From: Deltaproteobacteria bacterium
GTDB lineage: Bacteria; Myxococcota_A; Polyangia; JAAYKL01
Direction of reading: 5' to 3'
Length of the DNA: 64,000 bases
NCBI GenBank assembly: GCA_016935665.1
Contig: JAFGQN010000173.1
Coordinates: 100,630 to 164,629 of the forward strand
A model generated the notes under the pieces. That model was not told where the DNA came from and did no database searches. It saw only the letters and a list, made by a program, of their open reading frames with translations. Below, piece by piece: positions 39,405-48,333 of the stretch; position 1 is the first letter of the stretch, and the number at the start of each line of letters is the position of its first letter. The translations under genes were made by a program, and so were the position numbers.

Positions 39405-40652
39405 ATGAAATCAGTATCCAAAGGAACAATCAGTGGCGAGCTGAAAGCTCCGCCGTCAAAGAGCATGGCCCAGCGTGCCGTGGCTGCGGCATCCCTTATT
39501 AACGGTACCAGTCATATCCTGATGGGCACCCCATGCGACGATATCGAAAGTTCGCTGAGAGCCGCCACAGCTTTGGGCGCACATATTGTGAGGCAAATGG
39601 ATCGCGTGCTGGTGACAGGAAAAGCATATCCGCTGCAACCCGCCATGGATTGCGGTGAAGCCGGACTTTGCCTGCGCATGTTCAGCGCCATCGCCGCTCT
39701 GTTTGAACAGGAAATCGAATTGCGCGCACGCGGGTCGCTGTCCCGCAGACCTGTGGATATGCTGATGGATCCCCTGGCGCAACTGAAGGTGCACTGTCAG
39801 ACCACCAATGGGGTACCGCCGGTTCTGGTGCAGGGGCCGCTGCACAGTGGCGCCGTGACAGTGGATGCAACCGAAAGCTCCCAGTTTTTAACTGGACTGC
39901 TCATTGCACTGGCCAACGTCGAGGGACAATCCGTCATTTTGGCGCCAGGTTTGAAAAGCAAACCCTATGTACAGATGACCGTGGATTTGCTGCGGCAGCT
40001 GGGCGCTCATATTGACACACGCAACGCCCTGGAGGAAATCCACATTCGCGGGAAAAAAGACTATGCGCCGTTTACTTACGATGTCCCCGGCGACTGGTCC
40101 GGCGCATCTTTTTTACTGGCGGCCGCAGCTATCGCCGGTCCGTTGACCATTACCGGAGTGGATCTCCATTCGAGCCAGGCCGATAAAAAAATGGTGGATG
40201 CGGTGATTGCCGCGGGCGCGGACGTCACCCCACTTGACAATGCCATCAAAGTGGCCCCGGCGCCCCTGTCGGCGTTTGAATTTGACGCCACCCATTGCCC
40301 GGACCTCTTTCCACCGCTGGCCGCACTGGCCGCCAATTGTAACGGTGTGACCCGCATTGCCGGCGTTCACCGGCTGGCCAACAAGGAAAGCAATCGTGAA
40401 AAGGTCATCATTTCTGAATTTGGAAAAATAGGCATTTCCATATCGGTAGTCAACGATGTGATGCACATTACCGGCGGCGCCGCAAAAGGGGCCACCGTGG
40501 ATTCCCACAACGATCACCGCATTGCCATGGCCATGGCGGTGGCCGCGCTGACCGCCGAGGGATGGGTGCATATCGAACGGGATGAAAGCATTTGCAAATC
40601 GTATCCGGATTTCTTTTTAGACATGGAAAAGGTGGGGGCGAAGATTCAATGA
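39405..40652 (+). CDS. aroA: 3-phosphoshikimate 1-carboxyvinyltransferase (EPSP synthase)
   Basis: PPSKSMAQRAVAAASL; CGEAGLCLRMF; SSQFLTGLLIAL; DWSGASFLLAAAAIAG; DLFPPLAALAA; LANKESNR; DSHNDHRIAMAMAVAAL. Confidence 0.92.
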   Translation: MKSVSKGTISGELKAPPSKSMAQRAVAAASLINGTSHILMGTPCDDIESSLRAATALGAHIVRQMDRVLVTGKAYPLQPAMDCGEAGLCLRMFSAIAALFEQEIELRARGSLSRRPVDMLMDPLAQLKVHCQTTNGVPPVLVQGPLHSGAVTVDATESSQFLTGLLIALANVEGQSVILAPGLKSKPYVQMTVDLLRQLGAHIDTRNALEEIHIRGKKDYAPFTYDVPGDWSGASFLLAAAAIAGPLTITGVDLHSSQADKKMVDAVIAAGADVTPLDNAIKVAPAPLSAFEFDATHCPDLFPPLAALAANCNGVTRIAGVHRLANKESNREKVIISEFGKIGISISVVNDVMHITGGAAKGATVDSHNDHRIAMAMAVAALTAEGWVHIERDESICKSYPDFFLDMEKVGAKIQ

Positions 40653-40786
40653 GCCGGCAATATCGAGTTTTAAATCAGACAGCGGCGGCATGCTCCGGCC
40701 CATTGATGAGACAGCATTCAGCAGCAAAACCAACCAGGGCGACACAGGACAGGAGCCGATTTTGGAAAAGGAGCGATAAACAATGA
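40649..40786 (+). CDS. Possible 45-aa ORF bridging aroA and pheA
   Basis: ATG overlaps aroA TGA (ATGA) and its TGA overlaps pheA ATG (CAATGA): MSRQYRVLNQTAAACSGPLMRQHSAAKPTRATQDRSRFWKRSDKQ. Confidence 0.3.
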   Translation: MSRQYRVLNQTAAACSGPLMRQHSAAKPTRATQDRSRFWKRSDKQ

Positions 40787-41847
40787 AACTGCAGCGAATT
40801 CGAGAAGCCATCGATAAGACCGATAGGGAACTGGTATCGTTGCTCGCCAAACGGATGGAACTGGGGTTGCGCACCCGTCCATACAAAAAAAACACGGTGG
40901 ATACATCCCGTGAAAAGGCAGTGCTGGAGCGGGCCAATCAGGCACGACTGGGATTGCTGGAAGAACAGTTTGTCACCGATACGTTTATGGCCATTATGGC
41001 CGAGAGCAAACGCATTCAGAATATGGATTTGTCGCTGGTGGCGTTCCAGGGCGACCATGGCGCATACAGCGAAATTGCCAGCCGCAATCTGGTGCCCCAC
41101 AAAGCCGCCTACATTCCGTGTACCCGATTCTCGGATGTGTTTTCGGGCGTGATGGATGGCGGATTCGATATTGGCATTGTGCCCGTCGAAAATTCACTGG
41201 AAGGTGCAGTGACCCAGGTGAACAATCTGCTCACCCAGACGGAATTGAAGGTGGTGGGCGAAACGGTTGTTCCCATTCATCACTGCCTGCTGGTGCGCCC
41301 GGGGACCGATCATCGTGAGATAAAAGCCGTGTATTCCCACCCACAGGCGCTGGGACAATGCAGCGGATTTCTGGAACGCAACGGACTTGAACCAAGACCC
41401 TACTACGATACGGCAGGCGCCGCCAAAATGCTCATCGAAGAAGATATTACCGCGGCGGCCATCGCCAGCCCGCTGTGTGCGGAGATATATGGACTCGAAA
41501 TCCTCAAGGAACACATTGAAGATGACGCATCCAATCAAACGCGCTTTTTAATGTTGTCCAAAACGCCATACGATAAAGAGGATGGCGATAAATGTTCGCT
41601 GGTGTTTGCAACCACCCACGAGGCCGGCAAGCTGTTTGAGGTGTTGCAGGTGTTCGCCGAGGCAAAAGTCAACCTGACGCGCATCGCCTCCATGCCCCAC
41701 CGGCAGGACAAGGGGAACTACAATTTTTTCCTGGATTTCGAAGGAAATGAAAACGACCCAAAAATTCGCAGCGTCATTGAAGCGGTGCGCAGCCACTCTA
41801 AAAATCTGAACTTTCTGGGATGCTACCCATCCATTTCCGGCAAATAG
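40783..41847 (+). CDS. pheA: Bifunctional chorismate mutase / prephenate dehydratase (P-protein) with ACT domain
   Basis: LQRIREAIDKTDRELVSLLAKRMEL; FQGDHGAYSEIA; IGIVPVENSLEGAV; NQTRFLML; ACT LFEVLQVFAEAKVNLTRIASMPHR. Confidence 0.92.
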   Translation: MKLQRIREAIDKTDRELVSLLAKRMELGLRTRPYKKNTVDTSREKAVLERANQARLGLLEEQFVTDTFMAIMAESKRIQNMDLSLVAFQGDHGAYSEIASRNLVPHKAAYIPCTRFSDVFSGVMDGGFDIGIVPVENSLEGAVTQVNNLLTQTELKVVGETVVPIHHCLLVRPGTDHREIKAVYSHPQALGQCSGFLERNGLEPRPYYDTAGAAKMLIEEDITAAAIASPLCAEIYGLEILKEHIEDDASNQTRFLMLSKTPYDKEDGDKCSLVFATTHEAGKLFEVLQVFAEAKVNLTRIASMPHRQDKGNYNFFLDFEGNENDPKIRSVIEAVRSHSKNLNFLGCYPSISGK

Positions 41848-41909
41848 TACAACAATCATTTTTCAGCGAGCTCTTTTTTTTGGAGCGACGCCAGTCACAA
41901 GGGGGAACT

Positions 41910-42293
41910 ATGATCACGATTTACGGCATTGATGAACACCTGAACCCGGTAAAAGCCAGAATGTCCGATGTTCTGCATCAATGCATGGTGTCTGTGTTGG
42001 GTATGCCGGAAGACAAAAAGGCCCAGCGCTTTGTGCCCATGCCCAAAGAAAATTTTTACTATCCCGGCGGACGGACCGACGCGTATACCGTGCTGGACAT
42101 TAACATGATGGCGGGGCGCACCAAAGAAACGCAAAAAGCGCTCATTAAATCCATTTTCGACGCCTTCGAATCGGAACTGGGCATTTTGCCTACGGACGTG
42201 GAAATCACCATCACCGAACAACCCCCTCACTGCTGGGGATTTCGCGGCATCACCGGCGACGAAGCCAAACTCAATTACAAAGTAAACGTGTGA
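41910..42293 (+). CDS. Tautomerase/4-OT-superfamily-like protein lacking N-terminal proline
   Basis: MITIYGIDEHLNPVKARMSDVLHQCMV...GMPEDKKAQRFVPM...INMMAGRTKETQKALI...ITEQPPHCWGFRG. Confidence 0.7.
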   Translation: MITIYGIDEHLNPVKARMSDVLHQCMVSVLGMPEDKKAQRFVPMPKENFYYPGGRTDAYTVLDINMMAGRTKETQKALIKSIFDAFESELGILPTDVEITITEQPPHCWGFRGITGDEAKLNYKVNV

Positions 42294-42510
42294 CGTCATC
42301 GCCGGGCCATCCTCGCCAACGTTTCAAGGGTACCTCCTCTTCAGCAATTAATGGCACTTTTTTTAGTACCAAATACAGCGCATGCTGTTATTATTTGGTT
42401 GCGAACAAAATTTTCCGCATTGGATTCGGGTTGTCAGCTCGAATTCTGCGCGAATAAAGCCGAAAAAAAATCAACCTTTAACGTTGAGGAAGCACAAGGT
42501 GAGGTATTTA

Positions 42511-44643
42511 ATGGTCGATAGAAAGATGTCCCAATCAATTCTGTGTTTATTTTGTGTTGCAGTAACGCTGCTTGGATGCCGGGATGAAAGCTCGCCCGGA
42601 AATTCCACCAAATCAGTGACGGCGTGTGTGCCAAACGAAATGTCTTCATGTCCTTGTGCGGGAGAGACTGAAATGGGCGTACAAACCTGCGCGACTGACG
42701 GGTCTTCTTATGGTGATTGCGTTTGTCCAAACGAGGAACACGATACGTCGTCTCAAACATCCACAGAGGACAGCTACATAAATCGAGATACGATGGCAGA
42801 CACAAGCACATTGATTAGCGATGGAACAGATTTTAAAGACAGTACCAGTGTTGCCAAAGATACGGGGACTGAGACATATGAAACCGATCAAACAAAAGAT
42901 ACTGAGACCGAAAGTGTCTCGGAAGACGTTAATGATTCAGAAACCAGCTATGATACACAAACAGATATAAACACTGATGAAGACAGCGAATCGGAAACCG
43001 GAACAGGTGACATTCTGAATTATCAATACTCTCTGGAGGTCCCCATCGGCACCATCATGGAAAGTCAGCCGCTGTTCACCTGGACCGATACAGTGTACAC
43101 GGACCCCACTTATCGCATACAACTGTCCATTGAAGGGGATTTTGAAAACGCACTGGTTTTCGACAAAGCAGGATTAACGCAAAGTGAATACCAGCACACC
43201 AAAACATTGAAACCTGGCGTGCATTACACCTGGCGGGTATTGCTGTCCGGGGATAATCTGAGCGCTGAGGAAAACTGGGGCGGCGCTGCGTCATTCATGA
43301 TTCGATTTGGAGATATCAGCCTCACTTCTCCCCAGGGCACAGTAGAAGATGATCAGCCGTCTTTTGATTGGAGCGATATCACGAGCATTTCCAATCCCCG
43401 CTATACTTTCCAAATCAGCGACAGCTGGACATTCGACACAATATTGGAAGAAGCAAATGGACTGTATACCTCCGAATACACGCTGCAAAATTTAAAATTG
43501 ATGCACGGGCAGAACTACTGGTGGCGAGTGACAAGTACTGATACAAATGGCGCCACAGATATATGGTCAGGGCCCGCACTCATTAAGGCAAAAATTGGTC
43601 GAGTGGAATTGTTGTCTCCCTGGAACGGGGCGCTGGTAAGCGATACCACACCAACATTCAAATGGGCCGCCAATAAAGATGCAGTGTCCTATCGCCTCGT
43701 GGTTGCCAAAGATTGTGAAGGACGGGAAATTGTGTTGGACGAATCTGACATCATCAACAATAGTTTCACTCCAACTACTGCGTTTGCCGATGTGAATGAA
43801 GTCAACTATTACTGGCAAATCACTCCACAATTCGCAGATGGTCCAGGGGATGTCTCTCGCTTCGCCATGTTTACCCTGGATACAACGACAGCCGGTATTG
43901 CTGTGCGGGACTGGCTGCCTCAGGACAACCCCTATCAATTAAGCGAACCACTACAAATCGACAACGATGAATGGTTGCGAATAGCGCCGGGAGTCGTAGT
44001 CAACAGCAGTCAGATTCAAAGTTGGGGAAAAATCAGCGTCAATGGGACAAAAGACGATCCGGTTGTTTTGAACAGTACTACCTTGAGTATAAAAGGAGCA
44101 CTTTCAGCCAAAGCAATTACCAGTATTCGCTATGCAGAAGTGAATGGTGGTAAGATGTTCGACCGACTTAGTGGATACACCTATGCGTCTTTGCACGTTG
44201 CCGATAGTGTTGTTAAAAATTCGCCTACCTATTTATGGTATCCGGCCGCCAGCTGTTCATTTTATCGAAACATCTTCCAACGTTCTGACATCACAGTCCT
44301 CTCCGGCGGCAATGTGACAACCACCGCCGCTACCGAGATACGATTCGAAAACAATCTTTTCACCCAACCGACAAACACGTCACTGTTTCTATATGTGGTG
44401 TACTCACCAGCAACCGCCGTTCTACGATATAACACGTTTGCCACAGAATCCAAAACGGCCTTGAAAGCCGATGAAATTGAGCATCACAGCTTCCTTGTGG
44501 CAACTGACAATTACTGGGGAACCACTGATCCGAATATCATTGATCAAATGATTTTTGACCGGGAAGACGATTTGGAGATGGAAGGCACCGTTGAATATAC
44601 ACCCATTCTTGCAGTGCCTCACGAGTTAACACCCGTTCCCTAA
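42511..44643 (+). CDS. Lipoprotein with Fn3-like repeats and C-terminal beta-rich region
   Basis: MVDRKMSQSILCLFCVAVTLLGC lipobox; D/T-rich linker; repeated PSFDWSDI.../PTFKWAAN...YxWRVT modules. Confidence 0.65.
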   Translation: MVDRKMSQSILCLFCVAVTLLGCRDESSPGNSTKSVTACVPNEMSSCPCAGETEMGVQTCATDGSSYGDCVCPNEEHDTSSQTSTEDSYINRDTMADTSTLISDGTDFKDSTSVAKDTGTETYETDQTKDTETESVSEDVNDSETSYDTQTDINTDEDSESETGTGDILNYQYSLEVPIGTIMESQPLFTWTDTVYTDPTYRIQLSIEGDFENALVFDKAGLTQSEYQHTKTLKPGVHYTWRVLLSGDNLSAEENWGGAASFMIRFGDISLTSPQGTVEDDQPSFDWSDITSISNPRYTFQISDSWTFDTILEEANGLYTSEYTLQNLKLMHGQNYWWRVTSTDTNGATDIWSGPALIKAKIGRVELLSPWNGALVSDTTPTFKWAANKDAVSYRLVVAKDCEGREIVLDESDIINNSFTPTTAFADVNEVNYYWQITPQFADGPGDVSRFAMFTLDTTTAGIAVRDWLPQDNPYQLSEPLQIDNDEWLRIAPGVVVNSSQIQSWGKISVNGTKDDPVVLNSTTLSIKGALSAKAITSIRYAEVNGGKMFDRLSGYTYASLHVADSVVKNSPTYLWYPAASCSFYRNIFQRSDITVLSGGNVTTTAATEIRFENNLFTQPTNTSLFLYVVYSPATAVLRYNTFATESKTALKADEIEHHSFLVATDNYWGTTDPNIIDQMIFDREDDLEMEGTVEYTPILAVPHELTPVP

Positions 44644-44752
44644 TCTGCCCGACAGCTCCAAAAGCTGCGAATTGTTTTGCATTCCATGGCCAATTGAATA
44701 TCTTCAGTGTCCAGATGCGCCGATAACAGGCGCCAGTTTTGGAAGGAATTCG

Positions 44753-45823
44753 ATGTATAGAGACCGGCTCACCAATATTCATGTGAAAGATGTCCAGGTG
44801 ATGATGTCCCCTGCGGAGCTCAAAAAAGAGTTTCCCTTAAGCGACGCCACTCTGGAATTTGTGATGAAAACCCGCAGCGAAATCGCCGACATCATTCATG
44901 GGCGAGACCATCGGCTGCTGGTGATTTGCGGCCCATGCTCCATTCATGACCCGAAGCAGGCACTGGCCTATGGCGAAAAACTCAAAACACTGAGCGACAA
45001 ACTGGGGGACCAGCTGTACATCGTCATGCGCACCTATTTCGAAAAACCGCGCACCAGTGTGGGCTGGAAGGGACTCATCAACGACCCGGACATGAATGGC
45101 ACGTTCAATATTCTTAAGGGACTGCGCATTGCTCGCTCGCTTCTCATCCAGCTGCTGGAGTTGGGATTGCCCCTGGCCACGGAAGCGCTCGACCCCATTA
45201 GCCCCCAGTACCTTGGGGAACTGTTCAGCTGGTCTGCCATTGGGGCGCGCACCACAGAGAGCCAGACCCACCGCGAGATGGCCAGTGGTCTCTCCATGCC
45301 TGTGGGATTTAAAAACGGGACCGATGGCAGTCTGGATGTGGCCACCAATGCCGTGAAAGCCGCCGCGAGCGAACACAGTTTTCTGGGAATCAACCAGGAG
45401 GGACAGGTGTCCATTGTTTCCACGGCCGGCAATCCCGATGTGCATGTAATTTTGCGGGGCGGGCAGCATTCCAATTTTGACTCGCTCTCGGTGGCCGAAT
45501 GTGAGTTGGAACTTCGAAAAGCCGGGCTGAAACCCACGGTAATGGTGGACTGCAGTCATGCCAATTCCCGCAAGGATTTTCGACGTCAGCCGCTGGTGGC
45601 CGAGGATGTGGTGCACCAGATTCGCGAGGGCAATACATCCATCATGGGCATCATGCTGGAAAGCAACCTTGAAGAGGGCAGTCAGTCGCTGTCATTGCCG
45701 ACGTCGGAACTGAAATACGGTGTTTCCGTCACAGATGCCTGCATTGGTTTCGATACCACTGAAACGTTGCTGACTAAAATGCATGGAGAGCTGTCGCCCA
45801 TTCTACAGAACCGGCGAATATAG
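44753..45823 (+). CDS. aroG: 3-deoxy-7-phosphoheptulonate synthase, type Ialpha (AroG/F/H-like)
   Basis: VICGPCSIHDPKQALAYGEKL; RTYFEKPRTSVGWKGLINDP; ATEALDPISPQYLGELFSWSAIGARTTESQTHREMASGLSMPVGFKNGTDG; DCSHANSRKDF. Confidence 0.93.
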   Translation: MYRDRLTNIHVKDVQVMMSPAELKKEFPLSDATLEFVMKTRSEIADIIHGRDHRLLVICGPCSIHDPKQALAYGEKLKTLSDKLGDQLYIVMRTYFEKPRTSVGWKGLINDPDMNGTFNILKGLRIARSLLIQLLELGLPLATEALDPISPQYLGELFSWSAIGARTTESQTHREMASGLSMPVGFKNGTDGSLDVATNAVKAAASEHSFLGINQEGQVSIVSTAGNPDVHVILRGGQHSNFDSLSVAECELELRKAGLKPTVMVDCSHANSRKDFRRQPLVAEDVVHQIREGNTSIMGIMLESNLEEGSQSLSLPTSELKYGVSVTDACIGFDTTETLLTKMHGELSPILQNRRI

Positions 45824-45836
45824 ACAGGGCCGTATT

Positions 45837-46784
45837 ATGAAGCCTCTGATAAACTACGGCGTACAGGTACTTCGCAAAGACGCTGCCACCGACGAGCCCA
45901 TCACGGTCATTGTTATTGGCATGGAACGGTCCGGGACCTCCATGGTGGCCAAAATGCTCGAAAATATGGGTGTTTACATGGGCACGCAGCGGGATTTGGC
46001 CGTGTATGAAGATGTGGAAATCGCTAATCTGTTGGAGCAGAAAAAAGTCGATCGTCAAAAACTGCAATCGCTCATCAATAAACGCAACGAGACATACGGC
46101 ACATGGGGTTTTAAACGGCCCTCCGCGATAAACTATATTCGAAAATTCGAAAAATACTTTCGAAACATCCATTATGTGGTGCCCTTTCGAGACTTGATGG
46201 CCATTGCCAATCGTCACGTGATATCCGTGGATTCCAATCTGATGCACAAAATGAAATTTGTGAACCGCCGGTACACGCAAATCATTAAATTCATTGATAA
46301 ATCAAAGCATCCCTGCATGGTGTTTTCCTATGAAAAGGCCCTTGTCAAAGACATCGAATTCATCACTTCTCTGGCCAATTTTTTAAACCTGCCGCTCTCA
46401 GACGATTTAACACAGCGTGCCAAAGCCGCCATTCAGGTGGACAGCCGGTTGTACTTGAAAAGCACCAGAACCAATCGCGTGGCAGGCAATGTGATGGATG
46501 TGGGCAGAGATGGCATTGTCAGTGGCTGGGCAAAACAGACCAACAGCATGCAGCCGGTCTCGCTCGAAATATGGGTAAACCAAAAAAAAGTCTGCGAGGT
46601 GGAGGCATCCGACCCCAGGCCGGATTTGACCGGGCAAAACATGGGAGATGGCCGCTTTGGCTTTCGCGTGGACATTCAGTCTCACCTGGAGCCGGGAAAA
46701 ATCAACACGGTGGCTATTTTACACACCAAAGACAAGATGGGGTTTCAAAACTCAATTCAATCCCTCGATTTGACCAGGGACTAA
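45837..46784 (+). CDS. Sulfotransferase-family protein with C-terminal GxVSGW-like domain
   Basis: VIGMERSGTSMVAKMLENMGVYMG PAPS-type P-loop; C-terminal VMDVGRDGIVSGWAKQTNSMQPVSLEIWVNQKKV. Confidence 0.65.
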   Translation: MKPLINYGVQVLRKDAATDEPITVIVIGMERSGTSMVAKMLENMGVYMGTQRDLAVYEDVEIANLLEQKKVDRQKLQSLINKRNETYGTWGFKRPSAINYIRKFEKYFRNIHYVVPFRDLMAIANRHVISVDSNLMHKMKFVNRRYTQIIKFIDKSKHPCMVFSYEKALVKDIEFITSLANFLNLPLSDDLTQRAKAAIQVDSRLYLKSTRTNRVAGNVMDVGRDGIVSGWAKQTNSMQPVSLEIWVNQKKVCEVEASDPRPDLTGQNMGDGRFGFRVDIQSHLEPGKINTVAILHTKDKMGFQNSIQSLDLTRD

Positions 46785-48104
46785 CGGGTCAATCTTTGCT
46801 GCCTCCGGCGCCTCGCACGGCGAAATGGCCGGGACGGTCTTTGATTCCATTCTCGCTCCGACGCTGTTTTGCAACAGTTTCCGTTTATGCCGGGGTCTTC
46901 GAAGCGGGGGTTTCCACTGATTTTTGTCGCGTTCCATATCTCGGACGCAGGAGGTGTTGACCGGTATGGCCCGCTCGACAATTTCGTAAATATTGCGGGT
47001 CACATCTTTGCCCTTCTGTTTTTGCAGGGGTTTGTATTCCAGAATGAATACCGCTGTCACATCCCTGCAGAAATCGAGAAACACTTTGTATCCGCTGGTA
47101 CCAAAATGACTGGCCAGCCAGGGTTTGTCATCGGGTCCCTGACGCCACATCCCCAAACCGTACGACGCTTTGCGCGGCGAGGGTCTGGGCACGCATTTCA
47201 TGGGCATGCCCGCTGTCTGATTTTTCAGCATCTCCAAAACAGTCTCCGCTTTTAGAATACGACGTCCCTCCGGGGTCACACCCATGTGGCGCATGGTTTC
47301 CAAAAAGCGGGAATAGTCCGCCGCCGAGGCCTGCGCCCCACCCGCCAGAGACGGTTTTTGTTTACTAAAGAACGTCTGACTGAGTCCCAGTGGACCAGCA
47401 ATTTGCTCCTGAAACACACCGGGCCATGGTTTGTGCACTACTTTGGAGGCGATGGTACCTGCAAAATTGAATCCGATATTGTCGTAACAAAACGCCGGGG
47501 ACTGACCGTTTTGAAACCGCAGATTGTCCACAACCGATCGCAATGGCGGAAAAGACTCCTCGTCGCCATTCTCCTGGCAGGGGTCAAAGGCGCGCAAGCC
47601 ACCGGTGTGACTGAGCAACTGACGCAGCGTGAGCTTTCGCACCCGGGGACGCAGATTGTCGATATATTTTCCTGCCCGGGTATCCAAAGCCAGTTGATTC
47701 TGCTCCACGAGCCGCATAATGGCCGCCGCCCCCAGCCATTTGGAGCAGGACGCCGCATTGACCGGCGCCGACGTGTCCCCAAACGAATAAACTATCTGCC
47801 CCCCCTTGCGAATCATCACGCCGGTGCGGGAAAACAGCTTGCGATGGGCGGCCAGAAACTGGTCCAATTCCGAAAAATCGTACGCAGAGGTGGATGCCAG
47901 TTCCATTTCCGCACGCTTTTCCGTTGCAGATGGCGTTCCCGGCGCATTGGATTTCCGCCCGGTATTTCGTGTCCTGCCGGGGCGATGTTGATGGTTTTCC
48001 TCACCACAGCCCGCCATACACAGCAGCACAATCACTGCTGCCATGCCCGTTTGCCAAAAGAATTTGCTGTGAATTATCCGCTGTACCGTGCTGCTGTTCG
48101 CCAT
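46752..48104 (-). CDS. Serine hydrolase / class C beta-lactamase-like lipoprotein
   Basis: IVLLCMAGC lipobox; AASCSKWLGAAAIMRL (SxxK); YDNIGFNFAG (YxN); LRQLLSHTGGL. Confidence 0.8.
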   Translation of the reverse strand: MANSSTVQRIIHSKFFWQTGMAAVIVLLCMAGCGEENHQHRPGRTRNTGRKSNAPGTPSATEKRAEMELASTSAYDFSELDQFLAAHRKLFSRTGVMIRKGGQIVYSFGDTSAPVNAASCSKWLGAAAIMRLVEQNQLALDTRAGKYIDNLRPRVRKLTLRQLLSHTGGLRAFDPCQENGDEESFPPLRSVVDNLRFQNGQSPAFCYDNIGFNFAGTIASKVVHKPWPGVFQEQIAGPLGLSQTFFSKQKPSLAGGAQASAADYSRFLETMRHMGVTPEGRRILKAETVLEMLKNQTAGMPMKCVPRPSPRKASYGLGMWRQGPDDKPWLASHFGTSGYKVFLDFCRDVTAVFILEYKPLQKQKGKDVTRNIYEIVERAIPVNTSCVRDMERDKNQWKPPLRRPRHKRKLLQNSVGARMESKTVPAISPCEAPEAAKIDPLVPGQIEGLN

Positions 48105-48333
48105 ATCATCAAATCGGTTGTGCCCCAGTCGAAAACCGATGGGTTTGTCAATTGAGTATATGTCACATAAGCGCAACATTTCATCCGGTTTTTCACCGGA
48201 ACATTGACAATATATTCCAATGCCTTAATCCCAAAAAGATTTCTTTTTTCCGCCAGAGCCATCCGTGCACACAAAATGAATGCCGGGGCCGAGGTGGACC
48301 TGACCCCAAAAGGGGCTATCCTGCAGCACAGTG

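Noticed and set aside
44837-45616. 259-aa - ORF
   Set aside because: Antisense to the AroG-type DAHP synthase.
47286-48155. 289-aa + ORF
   Set aside because: Antisense to the serine hydrolase gene with clear SxxK/YxN motifs.
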